Shown here: positions 20,321-30,569 of the stretch, piece by piece | Layout: each line of letters starts with the position of its first letter | Numbering within the stretch: position 1 is the first letter of the stretch | Source of the DNA: Ligula intestinalis | Taxonomy: Eukaryota > Platyhelminthes > Cestoda > Diphyllobothriidea > Diphyllobothriidae | Reading direction: 5' to 3' | DNA length: 64,000 nt | Assembly: GCA_036362985.1 (NCBI GenBank) | Contig: JAYGXS010000002.1 | Location: 15,533,933-15,597,932 of the forward strand | Translations under genes and position numbers: made by a program | Notes under the pieces: generated by a model | Database searches by the model: none | Seen by the model: only the letters and a program-made list of their open reading frames with translations | What the model was told of the DNA's origin: nothing

Positions 20321-21247
20321 CGGACTCGCATGTTCGCTTGTATTGACTGCATAAGTCCGGTAGGACTGTCTTCAGAGTTCTTACTTGCCTTTGACGTACT
20401 TTTACACTTTGCACTAGCCAGGCTTTCCCATTTATCTTTAAATTCCGCCAATAAAAGGTCGAATTTCCCCCTTTTCGATAAATTCCGTCATGAGAAACAA
20501 GAGTTTATGTTGATGGAGTTCATTCTATTTAGCTCATTATAACAGCTGTGTGTGACTTTAATTTAATGTTCTTTGGTCCTTTTTGACACAATTAAGCCCA
20601 CATAATATAAACCTGCATTCGGACCAATCAGATGGTGTCCACAAGCGGGTAGCGGACGGATCGGCTTTCTGACTCATATGAATGGCGTGGTGGAGTCCTA
20701 ATCTTGGCTGCAGCTTGCGCGTCATCACGTGCATTTTATGCGGGCAGACCAGTGGGGTGGGGCAGGGAACGAGTCGGTTAGGCTGGGTCCTAACACGGTT
20801 CTGATTCTGAACGCTTGCAGTAGAATATTTATGCAAGCTAATAACATGCTTACTCCTAAAGCTAGTAGCATAGGTTCTAGGGCCTGTGTGTGCAATCAAC
20901 GCAAAATCATCCGCGGTGGATTTCACAAAGTTGATCTAAATTGGACATTTTTGAACACGATGGAAGAAATAGGACTAACCTCCCCTCGATTATGGGGAGA
21001 ACACGCAGGTGTCAACAAAAGACAGTTCGCTAGTTACGCTCGAAGGGGATTGCCAGAGTATTAGTGGAACGCGCAGCAATGAAACGCTCAACCAGAAGTT
21101 TCCCTCGAGTGGTGATAAATAAGACAATAACTTTGCCGGTCCGGTATTAGAATTAATTGAAATGTGCCCACAGGCATAATGATGCTAACTTTCTCATTAA
21201 ACAAGCGCCAATTGCATTTATATTTAGCCTGCTTCGCCAAAGGTAAC

Positions 21248-21547
21248 CCATAAAGCAGAGGGCGGGAATCTCTTTGACTCAGAGAGCCAAGAAAGCAAAT
21301 GTTTGCAAAAATATTTCGGTGAAAGCAGTATAATATATTTTAAGATTGAACTCAATTAAACGTGAGTATAATAAGCCTCTGGGTTCATTCTTTTAAATAA
21401 TGACTCGGCGGTGGCACGTCATTGGACGAACCAAAATCATAAAATTTGAAGTTTCTAATTCGAATTTTGTCTGACAGAGCCAGATGCAATCCCCAAAAGA
21501 GCCACATCTGGCTCGCCAGCCATACGTTCCCGACCCCTGCCATAAAG
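21248..21547 (-). mobile_element. hAT-type element, copy 2, with perfect 8-bp TSD
   Basis: Element 21256-21539 (284 bp), bounded by CCATAAAG at 21248-21255 and again at 21540-21547. It begins CAGAGGGCGGGAATC and ends CGACCCCTG; the end read on the minus strand is CAGGGGTCGGGAAC, the hAT signature. It encodes nothing and is too small for a transposase. Confidence 0.85.
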
Positions 21548-22028
21548 GATCAACCAGCTGCATACATGGCCCCAATGAGCACGCTTCTCCTCAGTGCCTG
21601 CGCGATCATGCTAATTTTTTGTGAACCCGGCTCTCCAAACGGTCTTCGATAGGGACATCTCGTCTGCCTACATCTACAGACTTAAAGCTTGACGTACGGA
21701 CGGTCAGGTGATGGGCTTCAAGAAGGACTCTGGTTGGCGACCAAACGTCACGACGACAAAAAACGAAAATAACAACAAGTCAAAATGATCCTGGTGCCTT
21801 TAAGGCCGAAATAAACATCCAGACAGCAACAGAAAGGTGGGAAGAAACGGGTGTACTCACCGGATGTCTGTCGGGCATAGTACTCGTATGCCTAGCAGGC
21901 GTACATAAAAACCTGGCTGGTGGTGTTAATAAAGAAGTTGAACCAGGTCAGAGGGACAAAGGCATCCACCAATTTCCACTACAAGAGAAATACAAAAGAC
22001 AAACAAAGATTATAGCCCACATTTCATA

Positions 22029-22093
22029 CAGAGCCAGATGCAATCCCCAAAAGAGCCACACCTGGCTCGCGAGCCATGGGTTACCGACCCCTG
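22029..22093 (-). mobile_element. hAT-type element end, truncated copy 3
   Basis: Only the terminal 65 bp remain (GAGCCAGATGCAATCCCC to CGACCCCTG), nearly identical to copies 1 and 2. Bases 21548-22028 show no recognisable feature. Confidence 0.75.
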
Positions 22094-22109
22094 GTGTAGG
22101 GAGTCACAT

Positions 22110-22300
22110 GCATTGAAGTTTATCTACAGGTGTTAAGGCTACAAAGGTTTAACCCTAGCGTCTGCAATCTTCCAGACCCGGTTACTTAGGATGATGGTCG
22201 AAGTTTTGGGAAGGCCAAAGTAGTAGGAACACTATATTGTTTACAGAAGAGTTGGGGGAAAATTTTCCACTCAGTCTGGCATGGCATTCAATCGTGAGAG
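22110..22300 (-). repeat. solo-LTR-like repeat R-A, fragment
   Basis: GGTTTAACCCTAGC, CTTCCAGACCCGGTT and GTACAGAAG-like blocks match the minus-strand copy at 47030-47130. Confidence 0.45.
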
Positions 22301-22620
22301 AGCGTCACAGCGGTCGGCGACGCTGCGTACGTCCGCACTCTGGGGTGCGGAATCCTGACTGTCGTCTCACGGCAGTAATCCCGGGTGACCGCTGAATGCT
22401 GCAGCTTTGAAGGTCATTGATCGGACCGCGCTTGGGCGAACCGCCGTGAGTGCATAAGTAGTGTGCGCTTCAATGCGTCTGGTGGTTGCCACGGCCTTGA
22501 GGAACGTCCAAATGGATTGGGGTCACGCCACTGTGGGTTGAGGCCAGAATGGGGGAGTCATGGTGTGTGCGTTGGGGCGCGCGTCGGCTGCATCTGGCAG
22601 CCATGACCACTACAAGTTTG
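22300..22620 (+). repeat. dispersed repeat R-H, copy 1
   Basis: Shares GCGTCTGG.GGT, CCACTGTGG.TTGAGGCCAGAATGGGGGAG and TCTGGCAGC with 52320-52465. Confidence 0.55.
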
Positions 22621-22870
22621 CACATGGTTTGGTTGAATAAAAAGTTGCCTCGTTATGGAATAAATATTCGGTAGGGAAAAAGACACAGTCCTGGACGAGC
22701 CGCTACCATCCGTGGGACCGAAGCTTTCATTGTGACGGGAGTTATGAAAGGCAGTGTTAAATGTCTAAAATTGTCTCCGTCCTGAAAGCGTGCCTTCTTG
22801 CTGAATCATTGCTCCTCCTGGTCACGAACGGGCCAAGGTAACCAGCGATACGCGAAGACTTTGTAGCGAC
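22620..22870 (+). repeat. fragments of the composite unit and of R-G
   Basis: 22620-22790 matches the first block of the composite unit (TTGAATAAAAAG, GTTATGAAAGGCAGTGTT). 22790-22870 matches the left end of R-G, which resumes at 23310 after a 440-bp insertion. Confidence 0.6.
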
Positions 22871-23310
22871 CTTGTACTCTAACAGTTGCATGTCCCGCAT
22901 GTCTGACTTTCGTGTACGCCAGCGCATGCGCGCCGGACGTGTCAAGGTCGGGACTTGTCTGGCCTCAGTAGCCAATCACTTCTCAAGGCGAGGCCAGTGC
23001 ACAAACTGCGGGGGAGTTGTTTACGCTCAGTCACTCCCAGAACCGTCGATCTACTGTTTGGTTGTAGTTGTCCGGACCTGGTTATCTACTTGCCAGACTG
23101 CGCCTCTGGACTCCGGCCCATTCATGGCTGGACTGCACTTGTCTGGGAAACCCTTACCCATTACTTATATTCTTACTCATTCAACACTATATTACATTGT
23201 CTATAACAATCCGGCCTTTCACGCCTTATCATATTCACTAGCTTATACCTGTTGGGATAGATCCCACAGTGTTGACCCCGACGCCACTAGATTCCACAAC
23301 TTCATCTGGT
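22870..23310 (+). mobile_element. interspersed repeat R-I, copy 1, inserted in R-G
   Basis: Splits the R-G copy. Matches 47490-47870 (+) and the minus strand of 45258-45540: GGACTTGTCTGGCC, GACTCCGGCCCA.TCATGGCTGGA, CATTCAACACTA and CCTTTCACGCCTTATCATAT. It has no coding content. Could be a solo LTR or SINE. Confidence 0.6.
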
Positions 23311-23530
23311 GGTGATAGTGGCACGAATATCCCATCCTCCCTTATGGCGACAGCAGCTCCCAAGTTATTATGATTCCAATCTTTCCATTTTTTCCTTCTT
23401 CTGGAATTCGGGTTTCGGTGCACCTCTCTGAAGAAAGTATATCTCAAATGGATATATCCGCTGACAGACAACTTTATGAAATGACAAACTTCCCACGGCT
23501 CAAGATCTCCAAGAACACCTTGACGAAAGA
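23310..23530 (-). repeat. interspersed repeat R-G, copy 3, right part
   Basis: Resumes R-G after the R-I insertion. Confidence 0.6.
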
Positions 23531-23589
23531 TTAACCGTGTTGGAGACCCGAAATTGTGGTCGCAGCCCTGTGTTGGGGGTCACCCATGA

Positions 23590-24990
23590 GGTTTGCACAT
23601 ACAGAGTCCCATACTTTGGTTGAATAAAAAGAAGCCTCATTAAGGGAGAAATATTCGGGGGGGACGGTCAACTACCCAGGCTTAGATGAGCCCCTACCAT
23701 CCGTGGGACCCATGCTTTTATTGTGGGGAGTTTATGAAAGGCAGTGTGGGAATGTTTAAACTTGCCCCCGCCCTGAAAGCGTGCCATTCACGCATGCAGT
23801 AAAGGTAAATTAGACGTGTGCATACCAAACACCAACAGTCTCTGTTCCTAAGGCCAGTGAACGGTTAATCGATGACCAAAACCGAGTCTCTGGATCATTC
23901 TGGTGACAGGCAGCATTTTTGGAACGAAGATCCCACGCTGTTCTTACGGGCCTTAAGATTTTATAAACCCCTCCGTCTAAGACATAGCTCAGATTTTACA
24001 CTTCAAAACGGACATGGCATTCACAAGACAGAATTACAGAAAAAAACATGAAAATGGGAATCAGTCTCTACACCATCATTGTAGACCTCACTAAGGTCTT
24101 TGGCAACCTGAATCGAAAGGGACTCTGGAGCCCTTCGATGGATTTTAACTGTTATAAGGCCTAAAGTATTTTTTGCGGTTTCACTACGGCTGCAAACAAA
24201 CTTAGTTTGTTGAAAGTGACTATGCACGATTACGATGACTAACCTGTCAGCTGTGAAGCAAGTTCGCCGGATTTCGCATTGGCATTTCAATAGTATCGTT
24301 TTCACTGCGTCAACTTGCCATTCTCCCTGAAGATAACGGCGCCAAAGAGGCTGAGTACACGATCTTCTAGTACGGTTTGAGTGCTTATAACTCGGAGAGT
24401 CACAGCATACAATTATATGCAATAGACTCAATTTCCAGCGCACCAGGAAACTAACGGATATTGCTTCAAAAACACCAGAAAACATTTTGGATGATCCGCG
24501 GGGTTGAAAAAGGCCAAAAAGATGCTACATGTATAAAAACAAACGCCATATTCGGGAAGGCAGACTGCGACACGCAAGCAACCGGACCTTCACGCCCACG
24601 CAGTCTTTCTGACGAAGACCCGTAGTTACTATTTGTCATGTAAATTTATACTAAGCTATTTCAATTCCTCTTGACTTACCCAGTTTAGGCCATTTTATTA
24701 AGGTTTAAATCAGTCGGCGTAACCCAGAAAGATGCAAACTGTACATGCACGATCTAGCGTATCCGACAAGGCCGAGACTGACACGCAAGTAATCGCGGCT
24801 TTGAGCTCACGCAGCATTCCTGATAGCAGTCTGTAGTTACCATTTGTCATGTTCAGACTTACGCCAACTCCGTCGGTTTTTGATGTATCAGCAGGAGCCC
24901 CCCTCCCTAAGAGTAGCGGATCCCAGCTCCTGAAGGATTTAACCGCTTCTTTCTGTGGGCAGTAATATCTGCGACAGGGGAGGTAAAGAC
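23590..24990 (+). repeat. composite tandem unit, copy A
   Basis: Blocks in order: GAAAGGCAGTGTGGG start (23720), decayed RT (about 24070-24180, VDLTKVFGNLNRKGLW-like with frameshifts), a GACGGCGCCAAAGA-like block (24345), a CACGCCCACGCAGTCTTTCTGACG block (24590), an AGAAAGATG..AACTGTACA block (24725), and an ACGCCAACTCCGTCGGTTTTTGATG block (24860). It lacks the middle blocks found in copies B and C. Confidence 0.65.
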
Positions 24991-25724
24991 TTACCATGTC
25001 TCCCTTAAAGTTAAATGAATCTCCATCATGACCTCATTAGGCGTTTTGGCAACCTGAATTGAAACGGAGAGCTGTGATTAAATTAAGCTGTTCTAAGAGC
25101 CCTACACTGATTTTGCGGCGTAACTATGACTGCAAACAAAAGGAGTTCGTTGAAAACTACTGTATGCGTTTACAATGGCCAGTCTGTCAGCTATGAAACA
25201 GGATAGTAAATTCTCAGGATTTGACATTGCCATTTAAATATTGTCACTCTGCACATGGATAAATACAATAAGGTGCACGGCTTGCACGAGCATTTTGACG
25301 CAAACGCGTGTACATTCCCAATCATAGTAGCTGAAATTCATCAGAGCACATGGTTGACGTACAGGCAGCCTGGACATATTTGGAGAGATTTTATCACCAA
25401 AAGGAAACGAGCAATGTATGCCATTAAGGGCAGTGGTCATGTCACAGACAGCGTTACGTTCTATCTGTGCAAGATCTGCAAATTGCGTCTGGAAACTTAT
25501 GTTTCCATAAAAATACAGAAGCAGGCGACTAAGAAGTAAGTTTTCGTAAAAGTACCGCAATAATAGTAATGTTTAAGGTGCGTTGTAAAGAAAAATAACT
25601 TGAATCAGATTAAGTCTATTCTCTTTATAGCAGAACCCAAACACGAGTGCTTGAAATTTCCGACAATAAGGAAATTTCAATTTGTGAAACACTTTCTTGC
25701 CACTGACAGAACCCCCTGGTATAT

Positions 25725-26120
25725 TAGCTGTTAAAGCCCGTGTGAAACAACTGGAGCTCACCTGCGTCGCCAGTTGTTATAATCCAGCAAGTTCTGACCC
25801 GACTAGGAGGCAGAAGAAGGCAAGAGAGCGGTTTTGATAGGCAGGAGCCTTATTCGACAGCACGCAAAGACGGCGGGGGTTGCGGGGTTCTCTAGCTTGT
25901 CCACTCCGGCATATTTATATGATTCTGGTCCTTCTAGAATATTCCTGGCCTATGGTGTGCGCCTAGGTATTCTGGATCCATCTCGACTACGGCTACTGTC
26001 CACGTGATGTGGGCGTTTGCTCGACACACGGCGTGGGCGGCTTGACTGTGGGCATGACCCACCTGGCTTGTCCTTTTCGCCGACTGCCGTGAGTGCATGG
26101 GGTGTCCCGCCTCCGTAATA
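25725..26120 (-). mobile_element. solo-LTR-like insertion
   Basis: Absent from the corresponding point of copy C (31715-31745). Read on the minus strand it has a TATAAATA box, an AATAAG poly(A)-like signal and an end GGATTATAACA, the order of promoter and processing signals in an LTR. Exact borders and target duplication are unclear. Confidence 0.45.
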
Positions 26121-26189
26121 GTAGCGTGGCTTATGCGTTCGTCACGTCCATCCCGTGCCTAATCCATAGGAGTATTTTTGCGAATTCAG

Positions 26190-26640
26190 AAGTCGAAGAT
26201 GTGATCACTGGAACAAGAAATTTATTTGCTTGACGTTTCAGACTCGTATTGAGACACTGCTTTTGCAGCAGAATCAGTAAGGCGAAAGGGCCGAGCCCAG
26301 CACCAACTCGACAACAGGAAACATAGTTGTCGCGTAATTATCAGGCCTGAATCCAACGCGGACAACGAAATTGCGGCAATTAATGACTTGAAAGCGTACT
26401 GCCAAGTCAGCACCGCACCAATTACAACCTCTAGCGGTGGTTACGGGAGCGGCTAAGTAAAGTGCACATGTGGCTGACCGCTATGAACGACAAATATTAC
26501 GCAATCTGTGCACTTATCACCTTAGCCTGTGCATGTATCACGATACTCTATCGTCTCCTCTGATGCAGGACTCTCGACAAAATCCAAAACGTCAGGCAAA
26601 TAAAATTCTTGCGCCAGCGATCGCATCATGTCTTTCTGAA
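26190..26640. mobile_element. TTC-ended foldback element P, copy 1
   Basis: The left arm GAAGATGTGATCACTGGAACAAG...GCTTGACGTTTCAGAC is the inverse of the right arm, which reads CCAAAACGTCAGGCAAATAAA, CTTGCGCCAGCGATCGCATC. About 300 bp lie between. Near the right arm, CTGATGCAGGACTCTCGACA (26559-26578) has the hammerhead-like layout of this family. A paralogous copy is at 31796-32230. Confidence 0.6.
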
Positions 26641-26829
26641 TTGCTTCAGGGAACTCGCGCATTCAGTAGAGTTTCATTTGCCTAGATAGCGTTAGGTTTA
26701 GTCTATATTTAAATAGGTTAACATCATAGGGCGAGTTCGAACGAAAATCATGGAAAACTTTGGTGTGGCGTAACGACAACTCTGGTAGTCGGAAAGTTAG
26801 GCGTAAGTAAATTTTATTCCGGAAACTAA

Positions 26830-27424
26830 GTTTTAAGCCAGAAAGCAAAATCACCATGTTGCGCGGCCAGGATTGTTGCCTAGCCTCCAAATATTTCGTT
26901 GAGCTGGTCACTACCACTAGCTTGCGCGGACACCCTCTCAAACTACTTGTGACTGGGGCAAGATTAAACCCATGAAAATTCTTCTTCTCTGAGAGATAAA
27001 TTCAGGCATTGAATACTCTGCCCGCAGACTGTCATACTCCCGTCTGTGGACACGTTTAAGATTAAGTTGGACCACTATAACAAACAGGTTCTCTGAATTA
27101 AAGCCAGAGTAATTACATTTGTAAAAAACAAATTTCCGCTACTTTTCAGTTATATTTTTGCTTAGCATAACTGCTCGGGATAGCGGTGGGCTCCCGTGTT
27201 TCGTCATCAGGTCGGCAGACCCGGTAACCAGCACGGGCGTATTATGGGCGCATCTCCGACACTCTAGATGTTCTCGTGACCTCCGCGATCTTCTCCTCGT
27301 GTGACCCTTAGGATTAAGAAAAAACCGCAATGGGCTCCTCCTGACATGCTTTAAACACTTTCAGCGGCAGGCCATCCGACTTAAATATACCCTTCGGCAA
27401 TAGTAGCTTGTGTAGCCCCACTCT
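26830..27424. other. unrecognised stretch inside copy B
   Basis: No repeat partner or gene recognised. Confidence 0.35.
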
Positions 27425-27730
27425 TTATTCCCTACAACCTGCAATATCTCCTACTAAAACGGTGGTTAAAGGCGGGAAATTAGGACACGCAGTGGAATAT
27501 ACTTTAGTAAACGCTAAATGTGTTTTTATTTTACTGAATTTAGAAGTGTTGTTGATTTATACCTGCAGATTTTCTTAATCAGTAGTATCATTTAACTTAT
27601 TGCGAGAAAAAACTGACTATTAAATTGCAGGTTTCTTGAATTTCCCGAAAAATTGAAATGGTGGTTGGGAGGTAGTCTACTTCAACTTACCTGTGGTCCA
27701 ACTTACCGTTCCCAAGTAGGATTAGTATAG
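27425..27730. mobile_element. MITE-like element M1, copy 2, truncated
   Basis: Aligns with 14860-15090 and 53560-53780 (GGGAAATTAGGA, AGTGGAATATACTTTAGTAA, AATGGTGGTTGGGAGGTAGTC). The right inverted end is missing. Confidence 0.6.
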
Positions 27731-27989
27731 TCCGCGGCATGGGCATTCAAGCCTAGAATTATGGACAATGCCTAAAGATTTTTTTTACTATCTGCCCTTC
27801 CTACACAGTTCTATTACTAACAGCGCCACATGGTCTGCATCATAGCTGCTCTATACCGGGAGGGAGTTCAAAGGTATTTGCCTCCATTTCTCTAATAAAA
27901 CCTGACCTGACCATATCAAATGGCCACTCCCTTGACGGACGAGGGCGCCGAAAATGCTGAGTTTATCGCAGGGGGTTACGTGAGTTACA

Positions 27990-28420
27990 CCCAGCAACTA
28001 CGATCTTTAGACCATGGTTACTTAGTGGAGGAGAAGTCGGTAAAGGCCAGAGTAGAGGGAAGAGTATATTCTGTACACAAAGGAAAGGAGAATAGATGGA
28101 TATAGATTTGACTTGGATAGCTCACGACCAGCAGGGGAGCCAGCCACGATCCAAGTGTGGTTTTTAGCAGCAGGCATGCAAGCACCAGCAGCAGCGAGAA
28201 TGGGCATTTTCTGGTTGCCCTGAAGGCTATTGGCCGGAAAAACTGCATCCACCTAGGAGTGCCTGTGCCCTATTCGCCGGCGGGAGAGACGAGCCTTTGC
28301 GGATCTGTGATTGGCAGCTGCAGAGGCCGCATCCATTGCGGACGCACGCGCTACCAGCAGTGGGCCTTGGGACATGTTCGCCTATGTGGGATGAGTCACC
28401 ACAAGTTCACTTGCTTCTCC
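27990..28420 (-). mobile_element. solo-LTR-like repeat R-A, inserted in copy B
   Basis: Splits the GGCGCC-containing block of the composite unit (27915-27975, resumes at 28425). It ends at GATGAGTCACCACAAG, like the minus-strand copies at 47395 and 50700. Confidence 0.5.
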
Positions 28421-28929
28421 TGAGATTTGAGTGATTATAACTCGTAGCATCGTAGCGTACAATTATATTTAATCGGCTCGACGCACCAGCAACCTGTGTG
28501 GAAATGAGACGACGACGGCTGTTGCGGCAGAAACCCAGATCGTGAGAAAAATTGTGGCTATACCGCAAGAACCTAGAAGTCCGAAAGGATGCTACTTTTA
28601 CCAACGCAAACTCCATATCCAATAAGACAAGCGGTGACACGCAAGTACTCCCAACTTCACGCCCACAAAGTCTTTCTTAAGGAACCATCCGCTTACTATT
28701 CCTACAGTGCAGTTGGATTCAAAATTTTCGGGTTTCATTTGGCCCACATACCAAGAGAACGGGTTTCTGCGACTTATGTTTTACCAAGGTTGACATCAGC
28801 TGACGAAGTCCAGAAAGATGATAACTGTACACACACGACCTCTATGGTTGGCAAGGCTAACAGGGACATGCAAGTAAGCGCAGCTTTATGCCTACGCAGC
28901 TTTTCTGATGCCAATTTGTGCTAACTATT

Positions 28930-30230
28930 TTTCCAAGGGCATTTAGACTCAACACTTTCAGGTCCCTCTTGGCCCACGCAATTTATGAAGAAGTACAGTA
29001 GATACACTATCTCATGCAATCCTACGATTTTTACTAGTAACTCCCTCTTACTCAAATTCAGCCCAAGCTGTGGCCCCCAAAGTCTTACAGCAATAAAGTA
29101 ATGATCGTTCTTCACAATAGGGCATATTATGATTTATGAAGGAATATAACGTTTTATAGAAACATCAGATTGTTCAACAAAGTGGAAAATTCCTAAAAAG
29201 TGGAAATCTGGCGTATTAGGTAAAGTAAAGTTTTACATGTCTAGGAAGCCCGTTCATGCAAAACCACCGAGTAAATGAAGCAGCACAAGTAAAATACGCT
29301 GGAAAATAATCGATTTTTAAAGTTTTTGGATAAATATGCTTCCATATTACGTGCAATGTAATGTATGGCTTTTACCGAAGAGCCTACTTTTCGAGTATGT
29401 ATTCTTACATAATTTCACGGGAACTGCTAGTTGTTTCGTTTGTAAAATGCATCGCTTGATTTATGTTGGACTAAGGCAACCACGTTTTCGCTTGACATGC
29501 CCCATTGGGAGATCACAGGAGTAATATATTGCTTAAGCTCACTTGCAGACATGCCAGTCAGTGACTTAGAAATTTAAATCGAATTGTCGGGTACAATTGT
29601 AAACGCACCATTTTTTTGTACACTAAGAGGTATTGCCTACCGCCATACTTTTTGTAATTTTTTCGATATTTCTATTACGAAGAGGTTCAGATATTCCCTG
29701 AAATTCTAATTAAGACTTTACAATTTTCACTGGCTTTAGTCTATTGACCTTAAATAATGAGGTATGGTACAAAACTTGGCAGATTTTCAAAATATAATTT
29801 TTTAAACTTATTTAGCTCTTCTTCTCCTAAAAGTAATGCGCTATCTCCTAATTACACTTACCTCAATTTTATATACGCAAAACAAAATTTTCCGTTTTGT
29901 TAACGGATATAATTAAAAAGTTTCTGCTTTTGATGAATGTTCCTTTATAGTGCAGCATGCACGCACAATAAGTTCTTTTCCTTGTCGTTTAATAGCGTAG
30001 GAAATTCCTCGAATATCAACAAACGCTGGATTTCGCCCATTTTCGCCTCTACTTTCTCCCAGTATTCTGATCTGAACGTAATAAAATTCTAGTAAACAAC
30101 ATTTTGCGACCCAAGTCAACCCAAAGAACGAAATAAACGACCTCAAGTGTGCGTTAAATCATCCAATTCCCAACCTTGCATTAGATATGTAATCTACTGT
30201 ATATAACAGGCCTCCGTGATATTTTTTATT
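28930..30230. other. unique AT-rich stretch inside copy B
   Basis: No repeat partner, gene or RNA recognised. Confidence 0.35.
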
Positions 30231-30419
30231 GAAGGTGACACTAGCCTTACACCAACGTCGTCGGTTTTTGATGTAGGAACGCAAGTCCTCCCTCCCCCTC
30301 AAAGTAGCAGATCTCCGCTGCTTAAGGATTGAACCGCTTATTTCTATGGGGTGTAATAACTTCGGCAGAGAAGGTACGAAGTTAAATGAATATCCATATT
30401 TAACGCTAAATGAAAATTC

Positions 30420-30560
30420 ATTAAATTCCTCCTGACTACTCTCTACTCCCTTCTGTATGGTTCCTGTCAGACTGGATCCCGTGAGTTCTCTTCTCCTAAG
30501 GGACCGGGCCCGAAGATCACAGATGCCAGGGTCTAAACTACTTAATCCCCTGCGACAGCT
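30420..30560 (+). repeat. solo-LTR-like repeat R-A, fragment
   Basis: The block GGGACCGGGCCCGAAGATCA and the end TTAATCCCCTGCGACA match 49335-49395. Confidence 0.5.
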
Positions 30561-30569
30561 TTGCAATGG

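Larger units (their letters stand above)
24990..30410 (+). repeat. composite tandem unit, copy B, expanded by insertions
   Basis: Starts at the RT remnant (25030) and contains the same blocks as copy C, in the same order. It is swollen by a solo-LTR-like insertion (25725-26120), a MITE (27425-27730), an R-A insertion (27990-28420) and unique DNA at 28930-30230. Bases 25240-25760 match 31215-31730 closely; 26190-26830 match 31796-32330 and 32760-32810. Confidence 0.65.
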
